NCBI GenBank assembly: GCA_900314535.1
Contig: OMVT01000025.1
Span: 1-32,129 of the forward strand
Direction: 5' to 3'
From: an uncultured Olsenella sp.
GTDB taxonomy: Bacteria > Actinomycetota > Coriobacteriia > Coriobacteriales > Atopobiaceae
Length of the DNA stretch: 32,129 nt
Of this stretch, positions 1 through 8,322 are shown one piece after another. How positions within the stretch are numbered: position 1 is the first letter of the stretch; every line of letters starts with the position of its first letter. The translations under genes were made by a program, and so were the position numbers. Under the pieces are notes generated by a model. That model ran no database searches. It worked only from the letters and a program-made list of their open reading frames with translations, and was not told the DNA's origin.

Positions 1-14
1 GAATGCCCTGTGCC

Positions 15-131
15 GGCCAGCGGCCATGGCAGGGGAGGCACACCTGGCCCCATTCCGAACCCAGAAGTTAAGCCCCCGAGCGCCGATGGTACTGCGGAGA
101 GAGTCCGTGGGAGAGCAGGACGCCGCTGGCC
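15..131 (+). rRNA. rrf: 5S ribosomal RNA
   Basis: The 117-nt length is normal for 5S rRNA. The conserved core CCGAACCCAGAAGTTAAGC lies near positions 55-73, and the terminal helix I is perfect (15-24 pairs with 122-131). Outside it, bases 1-9 pair exactly with 137-145, which looks like the precursor stem cut during maturation. Hairpin terminators follow at once, so this is probably the last gene of an rRNA operon whose 16S and 23S lie before the window. Confidence 0.96.
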
Positions 132-152
132 AGCAGAGGGCATTCGTGCCGG

Positions 153-188
153 AGAGGGAGGGGAGCGCATCCGCGCTCCCCTCCCTCT
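153..188 (+). terminator. Strong hairpin after 5S rRNA
   Basis: A perfect 16-bp inverted repeat (153-168 with 173-188) has a four-base loop, ATCC. No T-run follows, so it may act as an RNA end-protecting hairpin or a non-canonical terminator for the rRNA operon. Confidence 0.7.
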
Positions 189-223
189 GCTGTTGAGAGA
201 AGAGGCTTTCCAGCGCAGCCTGG

Positions 224-260
224 CAGGAAGGGCCCCTGCATCATGCGGGGGCCCTTCCTG
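224..260 (+). terminator. Second tandem hairpin after 5S rRNA
   Basis: A 17-bp stem (224-240 with 244-260, one G-U pair) closes on a three-base loop and is followed by a pyrimidine-rich stretch. Together with the hairpin at 153-188 it forms a double terminator that would shield the next gene from rRNA readthrough. Confidence 0.7.
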
Positions 261-346
261 CATCTATCTGCCTTCTGTGCTGGTAACAGCCATGCAACTC
301 TACACGGCTATGCTGTGTTCCGGCAAACTTCAAGGAGGAGCAGCAT

Positions 347-832
347 ATGTCTGTCGAAGCAGTCAGGAACTATCTCAAGCCATATGGTATAGCGGACCAC
401 ATCATCGAGTTCGATGCATCGTCAGCTACCGTAGAAGAGGCAGCCGAAGATCTGGGATGCAAGCCGGCTCTGATTGCAAAGACCATGGCATGCATGGTGG
501 GGGAGAAGGCGGTGCTTGTTGTCTGTGCAGGAGACGCGAAACTCTGGAGCTCTGCCTTCAAGAAGGAGTTCGGCACGAAGCCGAAGTTCGTTCCTGCCGA
601 TGAGCTCACAGATATTGTCGGCCACCCTATGGGCGGCGTCTGCCCCTTCGCGGTGAAGGACGGTGTCGAGACCTATCTCGACTGCTCGCTCAAGCGCTTT
701 GATACGGTGTTCCCTGCTGCTGGCAGTGCGAACTCTGCGGTGGAGATCACGCTTCCTGAGCTTGAGAAGTGTTCGCAGGCCGAAGGCTGGGTCGATGTAT
801 GCAAGGGCTGGCGCGACGAAGCTGCTGAATAG
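347..832 (+). CDS. YbaK/EbsC-type aminoacyl-tRNA deacylase
   Basis: This 161-residue protein spans a single YbaK/ProX-like editing domain. Members of the family hydrolyse mischarged aminoacyl-tRNA in trans, often Cys-tRNA(Pro) or Ala-tRNA(Pro), in the cytoplasm. Supporting features are the N-terminal helix, the conserved lysine in the LIAKTM motif (K45), a central LVVCAGDAKL strand and the HPMGGVCPFAV loop near residues 92-102 that shapes the editing pocket. The start is fixed by AAGGAGG about seven bases upstream. The gene stands alone between the rRNA terminators and a convergent oxidoreductase gene. The family is clear; the exact tRNA substrate cannot be read from sequence. Confidence 0.88.
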   Translation: MSVEAVRNYLKPYGIADHIIEFDASSATVEEAAEDLGCKPALIAKTMACMVGEKAVLVVCAGDAKLWSSAFKKEFGTKPKFVPADELTDIVGHPMGGVCPFAVKDGVETYLDCSLKRFDTVFPAAGSANSAVEITLPELEKCSQAEGWVDVCKGWRDEAAE

Positions 833-896
833 AAGACAGGCATGAATGGGGGACGCAGATGCGGCCCTCATTTCATATGCACAGGAGATGCATCTA

Positions 897-1826
897 TCAG
901 GGAAGCTGCCTTCCTGCTGCCATGTAGAGCTCATACCATTCCCTGCGTGTGAGCTCGATATCGGCACCCTTCGCCAGGTCTAGAAGATGCTGCTCATTTG
1001 TCGTGCCGACGATGGCCTGCATCTTGCCGGGATAGCGGAGGTTCCAGGCAATGGCTATGGCAGCAGGCGTCACGCCGTGCTCCTCGGCAATGCGCTTCAG
1101 GATCTTATTGAGCTCTGGGAACTTCGGATTGTCCAGGAACGTGCCTTCGAAGTAGCCATACTGGAGGCTCGACCAGGTCTGGATGACCTGGTCGTGGGCG
1201 AGGGCGTATTCGAAGATGCCGCCGTCACGCATGGTGGCATCATTGCACTCCATGTTCGCATTGAGGACGGTCTCGAAGGCAGGGGCAAAAGCGATAGAGA
1301 GCTGTACCTGGTTGGCAGCAAGCGGGAAGGGGCAGGCAGCCTGCAGGCGCTTCATGGTGGCCGGGTTCTCGTTCGAGACGCCGAAGTCCTTCACGAGCCC
1401 TTGCTCGTGAAGCTCTGAGAGGGCTTCTGAGACCTCGTTGGCATCCATCAGGATATCGGGACGATGGAGAAGAAGAGCGTCCACCTGATCGACTCCCAGG
1501 CGCTTCAGAGAGGCATGCGTGGCATCCAGGAGATACCGCTTCGAGAAGTCGTAGTAGGTAAGGCCGTTGTCCCTATGGATGCCGACCTTCGTCTGCAGGA
1601 ACAGCTTGTCGCGGAGGCCTGGCTCCTTTGCAAAGACCACTCCCAGAAGGCGCTCTGAGTCGCCTCCTGCATAGATGTCTGCGGTGTCGATTGCATTGAT
1701 TCCAAGTTCGAGGGCGGTGTGGAGGAGATGGGAGAGAGCCTTTGCATCCATCTTGTCCACACGCATGAGGCCAAGCATGACAGAGGAGACCTTCGTTTTG
1801 TCTGGTCCGAATTCCGTATAGCGCAT
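897..1826 (-). CDS. Aldo/keto reductase
   Basis: This 309-residue TIM-barrel oxidoreductase probably reduces aldehydes or ketones with NADPH. The catalytic tetrad of the family is visible: D47 and Y52 in the AIDTADIY motif, K80 in LQTKVG and H121 in LLLHRPD. The C-terminal part carries the cofactor-binding IVGTTNEQHL segment near residues 270-285. It resembles the YdhF-like branch in length and in the DANEVSEALSELHEQGLVKD region. The start has AAAGGA six bases upstream. It lies downstream of prfC on the same strand, separated by a hairpin terminator. The physiological substrate is unknown. Confidence 0.88.
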   Translation of the reverse strand: MRYTEFGPDKTKVSSVMLGLMRVDKMDAKALSHLLHTALELGINAIDTADIYAGGDSERLLGVVFAKEPGLRDKLFLQTKVGIHRDNGLTYYDFSKRYLLDATHASLKRLGVDQVDALLLHRPDILMDANEVSEALSELHEQGLVKDFGVSNENPATMKRLQAACPFPLAANQVQLSIAFAPAFETVLNANMECNDATMRDGGIFEYALAHDQVIQTWSSLQYGYFEGTFLDNPKFPELNKILKRIAEEHGVTPAAIAIAWNLRYPGKMQAIVGTTNEQHLLDLAKGADIELTRREWYELYMAAGRQLP

Positions 1827-1927
1827 AGGTTTCCTTTCAAGGCGGAATTGCTTCCATCAAGCATAGTGGAGTTGGGCTCGAGAGAAGAAGACGCAGCAGC
1901 AAGCGGCGGGCATCGCTTTCAATAAGA

Positions 1928-1961
1928 GAGGAACCAGAAAGCTTCTGCCATCTGGTTCCTC
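1928..1961 (-). terminator. Terminator after prfC
   Basis: An 11-bp perfect stem (1928-1938 with 1951-1961) with a 12-base loop lies just past the release factor 3 stop codon. On the minus strand it is followed by CTCTTATTG, a modest U-rich tail. Confidence 0.65.
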
Positions 1962-1983
1962 AGACATTCTTTGTATCTATTGC

Positions 1984-3600
1984 CTATTCGAAGGCGATAT
2001 TGCCAAACTCGGAGAGCTTCAGGGTCTTGTTGTTCTCTTCGGCCCAGTTCAGGTTCCACTGGCTCGTGAAGAGCAGGAGCCTGCCGCCTCGCATGTCTTC
2101 GACGCGGCAGGTGTCGCGTGTGAGGTTCAGGGTCTTGAGGTCGAGCTCGTCAGGCGAGTTCTGGATCCAGCGGATGATCGAGTAGGGAAGAGGGGTCCTG
2201 CGCACGGCGACATGGTATTCGCTCTGGAGGCGCTGCTCCAGGACATCGAACTGGAGGACGCCGACGGCACCGACGATCACGGACTCCATGCCGGAGCCGA
2301 TCTCGCGGAAGATCTGGATGGCGCCTTCCTGGGCAAGCTCCTCCATGCCCTTCACGAATTGCTTGCGCTTGAGCGTATCGACCTGTGTGATGCGGGCGAA
2401 GTGCTCAGGAGCGAATGTCGGGATCGGCGGATACTTGACAGGCGTCTTGCCAGCGCAGACCGTGTCTCCGATCGAGAAGATGCCCGGATCGAAGAGGCCC
2501 ACGATATCGCCTGCATAGGCCTCATCTACGGTTGCGCGGTCGTCTGCCATCATTGCTGTGCCGGTTGCAAGCTTGAGATGGCGGTCGCCCTGCACATGAT
2601 AGGCATCCATGCCGCGCTCGAACTTGCCGGAGCAGATGCGCACGAAGGCGATGCGGTCGCGGTGTCTCGGGTCCATGTTTGCCTGGATCTTGAAGATGAA
2701 TCCGCTGAACGGATTTGTGGCAGGATCGATGGTCTCGCCGGAGATCGTGTCCTTGTAGGCAAGAGGGGCAGGGGCAAGGCGCAGGAAGTCCTTGAGGAAC
2801 GGCTCGACGCCGAAGTTCGTGAGGGCGCTGCCGAAGAAGACCGGCGTGAGCTTGCCGTGGCGCACGGCATCGAGGTCGAACTCGTTGTCGGCTCCGTCGA
2901 GGAGCTCGATATCATCGATCAGGCTCTTGTGGTTCTCTTTGCCGATGAGATCGTCGAGCGCCGGATCGCCGAGCTCTGCCTCGATCTCTCCGACTTTCTT
3001 CGTCGCATTGGCGCGGCCGTCGCCCTCGAAGGCAATGACATGGCGGGAATTGCGGTCGAAGACGCCCTTGAAGTTCCTGCCCGATCCGATCGGCCATGTC
3101 ATCGGATAGGTCCCTATCCCAAGCACATCCTCGATCTCCTCCATGAGGTCGAAGGGGTCGCGGGTGTCGTGGTCGAGCTTGTTCACGAACGTGAAGATCG
3201 GGATATGGCGGAGGGTGCAGACCTTGAAGAGCTTGATCGTCTGCGCCTCGACGCCCTTGGCGCCGTCGATGACCATGACAGCAGCATCGGCAGCCATGAG
3301 GGTACGGTAGGTATCCTCAGAGAAGTCCTGGTGGCCCGGGGTATCGAGGATGTTGATGCAGTGGCCCTCATACGTGAACTGGAGGACGGAGGACGTGACG
3401 GAGATGCCGCGCTCCTTCTCGATGTCCATCCAGTCGGATACGGCATGCTTCGAGCTCGACTTGCCCTTGACGGAACCGGCAGTCTGGATGGAGCCGGTAT
3501 AGAGGAGGAGCTTCTCGGTCAGGGTCGTCTTGCCCGCATCCGGGTGGGAAATGATCGCGAAGGTGCGGCGCTTCGAGATCTCGTCAGACACATTGCTCAT
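1984..3600 (-). CDS. prfC: Peptide chain release factor 3
   Basis: This GTPase removes RF1/RF2 from the ribosome after peptide release. The 538-residue reading from the ATG at 3600 matches the usual RF3 length of about 530. The open frame continues upstream, but that extension is proline-rich and unlike the family, while MSNVSDEISKRRTFAIISHP is a typical RF3 start with AAAGG about seven bases before it. Motifs seen are the P-loop SHPDAGKTT (residues 18-26), the switch I/G2 region KGKSSSKHAVSDWM, G3 DTPGH, G4 FVNKLD, and the C-terminal EF-G-like domains ending in SQWNLNWAEENN. It is transcribed alone. The RF3/EF-G distinction rests on the KHAVSDWM and YHVAVRRTPLPYS regions. Confidence 0.96.
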   Translation of the reverse strand: MSNVSDEISKRRTFAIISHPDAGKTTLTEKLLLYTGSIQTAGSVKGKSSSKHAVSDWMDIEKERGISVTSSVLQFTYEGHCINILDTPGHQDFSEDTYRTLMAADAAVMVIDGAKGVEAQTIKLFKVCTLRHIPIFTFVNKLDHDTRDPFDLMEEIEDVLGIGTYPMTWPIGSGRNFKGVFDRNSRHVIAFEGDGRANATKKVGEIEAELGDPALDDLIGKENHKSLIDDIELLDGADNEFDLDAVRHGKLTPVFFGSALTNFGVEPFLKDFLRLAPAPLAYKDTISGETIDPATNPFSGFIFKIQANMDPRHRDRIAFVRICSGKFERGMDAYHVQGDRHLKLATGTAMMADDRATVDEAYAGDIVGLFDPGIFSIGDTVCAGKTPVKYPPIPTFAPEHFARITQVDTLKRKQFVKGMEELAQEGAIQIFREIGSGMESVIVGAVGVLQFDVLEQRLQSEYHVAVRRTPLPYSIIRWIQNSPDELDLKTLNLTRDTCRVEDMRGGRLLLFTSQWNLNWAEENNKTLKLSEFGNIAFE

Positions 3601-3716
3601 GCTTTGCCTTTGGGTATGCCGATGCAGAGGCATCGGAACTAGATTCTTGAACCCATACATTCTAAAGGCGCGGGGGGCCTGCGGGGGCAACTGCACAAGA
3701 AGAGCAGGTGATTGGG

Positions 3717-4517
3717 CTAGATGAGGCCCACGAGGAAGAGGCCTAAAAGGGCCGCAGCACAGACGGCAAGCGCTGCCCAATCCTTCTGCTCCATATGGAG
3801 CGGGTGCCACTGCGTGCGGCCCGCTCCGCCCTCATAGCAGCGGGCATCGAGGGCGCGTCCCACATTGCGGGCATGGCGGACAGAGCTTGCAAGGAGGGCT
3901 ATGACAACAGGGCCGATGCCGTGGATGCGCCGGGAGAAGGAGCCCGAGTCCCAGCCGCCGCCACGAGCACGCTGTGCATCGATGATGGCAGAGGCCTCAT
4001 CAGCAATCGTCGGGATGAAGCGGAGCATGAGGGAAAAGACCATCGCAAGCTCATGCCCCGGAAGGCCAAAGCGGCTCAGGGGCGCAAGCACGCCGTCGAA
4101 GGCATCGGTAAGCTCCGTCGGTGTTGTCGTCATGAGCAGAAGCGCTCCCGCAAGGATCGCGACCGTGAAGCGCAGGGGGTAGAGCACGGCGTCCCAGAGG
4201 CCGGCCGAGGTGATCTCGATGGGTCCGAGCGTGAAGACAGGCGTGCCTGTACGCACGAAGAACAGGTTGAAGATGCCGAGGAAGACAAGGATGAGGACAA
4301 GCGGCTTTATGGACTCGGCAATCTTCTTCGCGGGGATCCTGCTTGCAGCGATGAGGGCGCCTGCAAGCACATAGGCATAGAGGAGCTGGAGCGGCGTCTG
4401 GATGAAGAAGATGACAAGCATGACCGCAAGGGCGCAGCCTGCCTTCACGCGGGGGTCGAGCCTGTGGAGGAAGGAGGGGTGCGGATAGTACTGGCCAATG
4501 CCTATTCTCATTGTCAT
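3717..4517 (-). CDS. ecfT: ECF transporter transmembrane coupling protein EcfT
   Basis: This membrane protein of 266 residues couples the ATPase to the substrate-binding S component in energy-coupling factor vitamin transporters. It has several hydrophobic segments (for example residues 27-60, 65-85 and 100-125, and one at the C-terminus). The cytoplasmic coupling region has the two expected Ala-Arg motifs: AQRARGGG and, later, LDARCYEGG, where the usual ARG is ARC. The ATG at 4517 is chosen because GGAGGGG lies seven bases upstream; the longer open frame would run into the ATPase gene. Stop and start of the two genes are separated by one base (TAG-C-ATG), so translation is probably coupled. 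It is the last gene of the ribU operon. Confidence 0.92.
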   Translation of the reverse strand: MTMRIGIGQYYPHPSFLHRLDPRVKAGCALAVMLVIFFIQTPLQLLYAYVLAGALIAASRIPAKKIAESIKPLVLILVFLGIFNLFFVRTGTPVFTLGPIEITSAGLWDAVLYPLRFTVAILAGALLLMTTTPTELTDAFDGVLAPLSRFGLPGHELAMVFSLMLRFIPTIADEASAIIDAQRARGGGWDSGSFSRRIHGIGPVVIALLASSVRHARNVGRALDARCYEGGAGRTQWHPLHMEQKDWAALAVCAAALLGLFLVGLI

Positions 4518-4518
4518 G

Positions 4519-6300
4519 CTATTCCCCTCCTTCCGAGAGCATTGAAAGGATGGCTTCGGCAAGGGCATCGATCGTGAGCGGGTTTCCTGCCGAGGAGGCT
4601 ATGCAGCCGTCTTGGCCGAGGCGCTTCTCGAGTGCGAGCGCGAACGTCAGGGCAGAAGGAAGGCCGAGCCCCCGCTCGTGCAGGAGCTGGGCATTCTGTC
4701 CGCAGAAGATATCTTCGGGCGTGCCGGACATGAGGAGCTTCGACTCGTCGAGCACAAAGATATGGTCGGCACGTGCGGCGTCGTCCATCGAGTGCGTGAT
4801 CTCGATGGTCGCAGTGCCTTCTGCATGCACGGCATCGAGGATATGTGTGAGCTCATGCCTGCCTGAGGGGTCGAGGCCGGCTGTCGGCTCGTCGAGCACG
4901 AGGATCTCAGGTCCCATTGCGATGACGCCGGCAAGGGCGCACTTCCTTTTCTGGCCGCCCGAGAGCTCGAACGGGGAGACATCCCTCTTCTCTTCGAGGC
5001 CGACGAGGGCAAGGGCATGTTCGACGCGGCGGGAGACTTCCGTATCGGAGAGCCCCAGGTTCTTCGGGCCATAGGCGACATCTTCTGCCACGGTCTGGGC
5101 AAAGAGCTGGCGCTCGGGATGCTGCATCACGTAGCCGATCTTTCCATGGAGAAGGCGCCGGCCGCGCCTTTTTGCCGTCGAGATGCCGAAGACGGAGATC
5201 TCCCCTTCATCCGGCACGCCGAGGGCACAGATGAGGCGGGCCAGGGTCGACTTGCCCGATCCGGTCTGGCCGACGATCGCACAGGACTCGCCTGGCTCGA
5301 CGGCGAGGCTCACGTCCTTGAGGGCGGGCGCCGTCTGCGCGGAAGAGTCCGTGTAGCGAAAGGTCACATGGGAGACGGAAAGTGCGGGTGCACCATTTGC
5401 GGGGATGTCTGCGCGCTTCTGTGGCAGGGGACAGATGCCTTTCGAAGATGCCGGGATGCGCGCCGCCAGCTCGTCCAGGAGCTCCGCCTCGGACGGGGTC
5501 CAGACGATATCGGATCCGCTTGCGCGCAGACGGCGGCTGAGCCTTCCGGCAAAAGGCTCTTCGAGGCCCAGCGCCGCTATCTCATCCTCGTGGGAGAAGA
5601 CCTCGGCAGGTGTGCTGTCGAGCGCGATTCTGCCGCGGGAGAGGACGATGACGCGGTCTGCTGCGAGGGCCTCTTCCATGAAATGGGTGATATGGATCAC
5701 GGTCCTGCCGGCATCCCTGAGGGCAGAGATGACCTTCATGATGGAGCGTCGGCCGCGGACATCGAGAAGCGCTCCTGGCTCGTCGAAGACGAAGAGCTCG
5801 GGGTCCATAGCAAGGGTGGCAGCAATCGCGACACGCTGCTGCTGTCCTCCGGACATGCGGGTAGGGTCGCGCCTTGCATAGTCTTCGAGCGCGACCTTGT
5901 GGAGCGAGTGCTTCACGCGCCGGCCGATCTCATCGGGTGCAAGTCCCAGGTTCTCGGGACCGAAGGCGACATCGTCCTCGACGACCGTCGTCACGATCTG
6001 GTCGCCGGGATTCTGGAAGACAAGGCCACACTTCCGCCTGGCTTCGCGGTAGGCTTCGAAATCGGCCGTTCCGTCCTCGAAGACACGCTTGCCTGCAATC
6101 TCGACCGTGCCCTCATCAGGCGCAAGAAGGCCGGAGATGACGGCAGCAAGGGTCGACTTGCCCGAACCGTTCGCGCCGAGGATGCAGAGATGCTGGCCTA
6201 AGGGAACATCGAGCGAGAGATCATCGAGTGCCTGTATGCCATGCTCGAATCTGAGCGTGACGCCGTCGAGGCGAATTTCGGAAGTGCGGCTTTCCTGCAT
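4519..6300 (-). CDS. ecfA: ECF transporter double ATPase (EcfA1-EcfA2 fusion)
   Basis: This 593-residue cytoplasmic protein joins two ABC ATPase domains that are separate EcfA1 and EcfA2 proteins in many Firmicutes. Domain one has Walker A GANGSGKST (42-50), Q-loop VFQNPGDQIV, signature MSGGQQQRVA, Walker B VFDEP and H-loop ITHFMEE. Domain two has Walker A GQTGSGKS (344-351), MQHPERQLFAQTV, signature LSGGQKRKCA, Walker B LVLDEPTAGLDP and ITHSMDD. Both domains keep the catalytic Glu and His. The linker near residues 255-310 is Ala/Ser/Pro-rich. It starts two bases after the ribU stop (TAG-CG-ATG) with no clear Shine-Dalgarno site, which suggests coupled translation. Confidence 0.94.
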   Translation of the reverse strand: MQESRTSEIRLDGVTLRFEHGIQALDDLSLDVPLGQHLCILGANGSGKSTLAAVISGLLAPDEGTVEIAGKRVFEDGTADFEAYREARRKCGLVFQNPGDQIVTTVVEDDVAFGPENLGLAPDEIGRRVKHSLHKVALEDYARRDPTRMSGGQQQRVAIAATLAMDPELFVFDEPGALLDVRGRRSIMKVISALRDAGRTVIHITHFMEEALAADRVIVLSRGRIALDSTPAEVFSHEDEIAALGLEEPFAGRLSRRLRASGSDIVWTPSEAELLDELAARIPASSKGICPLPQKRADIPANGAPALSVSHVTFRYTDSSAQTAPALKDVSLAVEPGESCAIVGQTGSGKSTLARLICALGVPDEGEISVFGISTAKRRGRRLLHGKIGYVMQHPERQLFAQTVAEDVAYGPKNLGLSDTEVSRRVEHALALVGLEEKRDVSPFELSGGQKRKCALAGVIAMGPEILVLDEPTAGLDPSGRHELTHILDAVHAEGTATIEITHSMDDAARADHIFVLDESKLLMSGTPEDIFCGQNAQLLHERGLGLPSALTFALALEKRLGQDGCIASSAGNPLTIDALAEAILSMLSEGGE

Positions 6301-6302
6301 CG

Positions 6303-6884
6303 CTACTCGCTATCTGCAAGCGCCTTCGTGACGGGCTTGTAGATGAGGCCGCACACGACGCAGTTGATGAGGACCTTTGCAGCATTGAAGGGAAGAAGGG
6401 CGGGAACGATGAGCGCTGCCACCTGCTCTGTCGTCATGCCTGCATAGATCGGCGTGACGATCAGGTTGCCGACGATGCAGCAGAGGACAGAGACGACGGC
6501 ACCTACGACCATTCCTGCGATGGCGCCCTTCATCGTCGTGTGCTTCTGGTAGATGAGGCTGGCGGGCATCACGAGCGAGAAGGTTGCAAGCATTGCCATG
6601 ACCATGCCCCAGAAGCCAGAGGCCGTCGCGATGTGCGGCAGGTAGGAGATGATGGAGACCGTGGCGCCGACGGCAGGGCCGAAGGCAAAGCCGGCGACGA
6701 GCGCGACGATGCCGGAAGGATCGTACTGGAGCCAGGGCACGCCCGGCAGGAGAGGAATCTCGATGAAGAGGGTGCAGACTGCAGCAAGCGCGCAGAAGAG
6801 TGCCGTGACGGCTATCCTCTTCGTGCTCCAGCCTCCCTGGGCTGTCGTCGAATGCGTGTCATGGTGAGAAGTGGCTTTGGCCAT
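6303..6884 (-). CDS. ribU: Riboflavin ECF transporter S component RibU
   Basis: This 193-residue membrane protein is the substrate-capturing subunit for riboflavin uptake. Six hydrophobic segments follow a polar N-terminus of about 20 residues. Family-like stretches are LALFCALAAV-type helix 1 (TALFCALAAVCTLFIEIPLL), LQYDPSGIVALVAGFAFGP and the C-terminal LPFNAAKVLINCVVCGLIY. The assignment is strongly supported by the FMN riboswitch directly upstream. GGAGGG lies about six bases before the ATG and starts one base after the last riboswitch stem. It heads an operon with ecfA and ecfT, so a full transporter is encoded here. Confidence 0.94.
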   Translation of the reverse strand: MAKATSHHDTHSTTAQGGWSTKRIAVTALFCALAAVCTLFIEIPLLPGVPWLQYDPSGIVALVAGFAFGPAVGATVSIISYLPHIATASGFWGMVMAMLATFSLVMPASLIYQKHTTMKGAIAGMVVGAVVSVLCCIVGNLIVTPIYAGMTTEQVAALIVPALLPFNAAKVLINCVVCGLIYKPVTKALADSE

Positions 6885-6896
6885 AATGGGCCCTCC

Positions 6897-7030
6897 GTTT
6901 CTTCCATCCGGACTGTAACCGTTGGTCCTGGATTCTCACCAGATCAGCCGCTCTTTTCTTCGCGGCGCGCGGACTTGGGAGCATGCATGCTCCGTCACCA
7001 CCAGTGGGGAATTGCACCCCGCCCTGAAAC
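6897..7030 (-). promoter_or_regulatory. FMN riboswitch (RFN element)
   Basis: On the minus strand the conserved RFN blocks occur in order: AGGGCGGGGTGCAATTCCCC, ACTGGTGGTGA, AAGTCCGCG, a variable arm, CTGGTGAGAATCCAG, and CAACGGTTACAGTCCGGATG. The closing stem P1 is GTTTC (7030-7026) with GAAAC (6901-6897). FMN binding should lower expression of the riboflavin transporter operon. No hairpin with a T-run lies between the aptamer and ribU, and the ribU Shine-Dalgarno GGAGGG abuts P1, so control of translation initiation is more likely than transcription termination (inference). Confidence 0.95.
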
Positions 7031-7115
7031 TGACACTCGAACAGTAGCACTCCAAGGAAGAAAAGGGAAACATATCTTCGCTGAGAGCCATTCCCGTCAT
7101 GCAATCGTTACAGGA

Positions 7116-7151
7116 AGGCCCTCCTGGCAGCCTGGCGTGCCAGGAGGGCCT
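7116..7151 (-). terminator. Hairpin terminator after the membrane-protein gene
   Basis: A perfect 14-bp stem (7116-7129 with 7138-7151) with an eight-base loop lies between the stop of the membrane-protein gene and the FMN riboswitch. It separates the two transcripts. The following T-content is low. Confidence 0.65.
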
Positions 7152-7174
7152 GATGTGCAGATCTCTGCCTGCCC

Positions 7175-8146
7175 TTATGCATGCTCCTCGATGACGCGCT
7201 CCTCGTGCGTCTCACGGGAGGGACGGATGCCATCGAATCCCCAGATAGCCACAGCGACCCAGACGGCAGCGCCTGCCGCAGCCTCGAGGCCATACATGAG
7301 AGGCCCATGGTAGGGGACGAGGAAAGCAAGCAGCAGCCCTGCTCCTGCAGGAGGAAGCCAGCACCTGAGGCCGTTCCAGATGAGGATGAGGCCCACGAAG
7401 GCAAGGGCGAGGGCAAGCTCGAGCGGAAGCGCTCCTGCCTCGACGGCAGCACGGGCAAGCGAGCCTGTCATGGCAGCGCCCGCAAGGGCGCACCAGCCCC
7501 TCCAGGGGCGCAGGCGCAGCGTGAAGTCAGGACGTGTGAGCTCCGTGTAGGCAACGAGCAGGGGCGGCACGGCGAAGAATGGCTGGTTCAGGAAATAGGC
7601 AGGGGCAGAGATTGCGGCAAAGACAGCGAGGCGCTTCATCCAGCTCGTGAATGCCTGGTCCTTCGGAAGCCGGAAGGGATGGTAGTCAAGAGGCTCCCTG
7701 AGCCCTGCGTGCTCGAGCGCTATCTGGCCCAGGCAGACCAGCGAGACGAGCACGACCACGGCGACAGGATAGACCCACTCCCTCGTGCCGAGGAGCACGG
7801 GCAGGATTGCAGCCGAGAGCATCGGCGTCATGTCTGCCGCCACGATGTTCATCATGAGGGCACAGAAGGCATAGCCGAGGACGGCACGCACCCATATCGG
7901 TCCCGGCACGAAGAGGTTCAGGAGCACTCCGAAGACAGCACCCGACCCCATGAGGAGGAGCATGCGGGGACGGTCGATGTTCCAGGCCTGGCGAGGCTGG
8001 ATCCAGGCGCCGCAGACGATAGCGGTGATCTCCGGGAAGAGGATCTCCGAGCAGGAGGCGATGTCGGAGACGGCTGCCATTGCGACGACGAAGATGCCGC
8101 TCAGAAGAATCGGAAGCCATCTCTGCCTCAGTGTCATGCTTGCCAT
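7175..8146 (-). CDS. Multi-pass membrane protein of unknown function
   Basis: I do not recognise a firm family. The protein of about 323 residues has roughly nine or ten hydrophobic helices in two halves separated by a polar stretch (about residues 145-170, REPLDYHPFRLPKDQ). Notable pieces are SEILFPEITAIVCGAWIQP near the N-terminus, ADMTPMLSAAILPVLLGTREW in the middle, and a charged C-terminal tail. The general pattern faintly recalls HPP-type membrane proteins, but the defining HPP motif is absent. The ATG at 8146 is favoured because AGGAAGG lies 11 bases upstream; an open frame extends to 8212 without a ribosome binding site. It is divergent from murB and ends at a terminator before ribU. 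Confidence 0.75.
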   Translation of the reverse strand: MASMTLRQRWLPILLSGIFVVAMAAVSDIASCSEILFPEITAIVCGAWIQPRQAWNIDRPRMLLLMGSGAVFGVLLNLFVPGPIWVRAVLGYAFCALMMNIVAADMTPMLSAAILPVLLGTREWVYPVAVVVLVSLVCLGQIALEHAGLREPLDYHPFRLPKDQAFTSWMKRLAVFAAISAPAYFLNQPFFAVPPLLVAYTELTRPDFTLRLRPWRGWCALAGAAMTGSLARAAVEAGALPLELALALAFVGLILIWNGLRCWLPPAGAGLLLAFLVPYHGPLMYGLEAAAGAAVWVAVAIWGFDGIRPSRETHEERVIEEHA

Positions 8147-8291
8147 GCTCTCTCTTGCCTTCCTGCCGGTAGTCTGCGCAAAGAGACATTCTAGGCCGTA
8201 TGGGGCGCTCATTGGCGGGTGAAAGCGCAGGAAAAGACAGGCATTGCAGAGACCGTTGCATGAAGGGCGGAATGTGGCGGTAAATACTGGA

Positions 8292-8317
8292 GCGCATCCC
8301 GCCCATGCGGGATGCGC
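8292..8317. repeat. Perfect inverted repeat upstream of murB
   Basis: An 11-bp perfect stem (8292-8302 with 8307-8317) has the four-base loop CCAT. It could be part of a terminator, an operator or a small-RNA end. It lies five bases before a second small hairpin with a T-run. Confidence 0.6.
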
Positions 8318-8322
8318 CCCAT

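Noticed and set aside
10..603. An open frame starting in the 5S rRNA and running into the YbaK-type gene
   Set aside because: It overlaps a clear 5S rRNA, two terminators and the real gene in another frame.
2212..3642. A 476-codon open frame opposite prfC
   Set aside because: Antisense shadow of release factor 3; low-complexity acidic composition and no family features.
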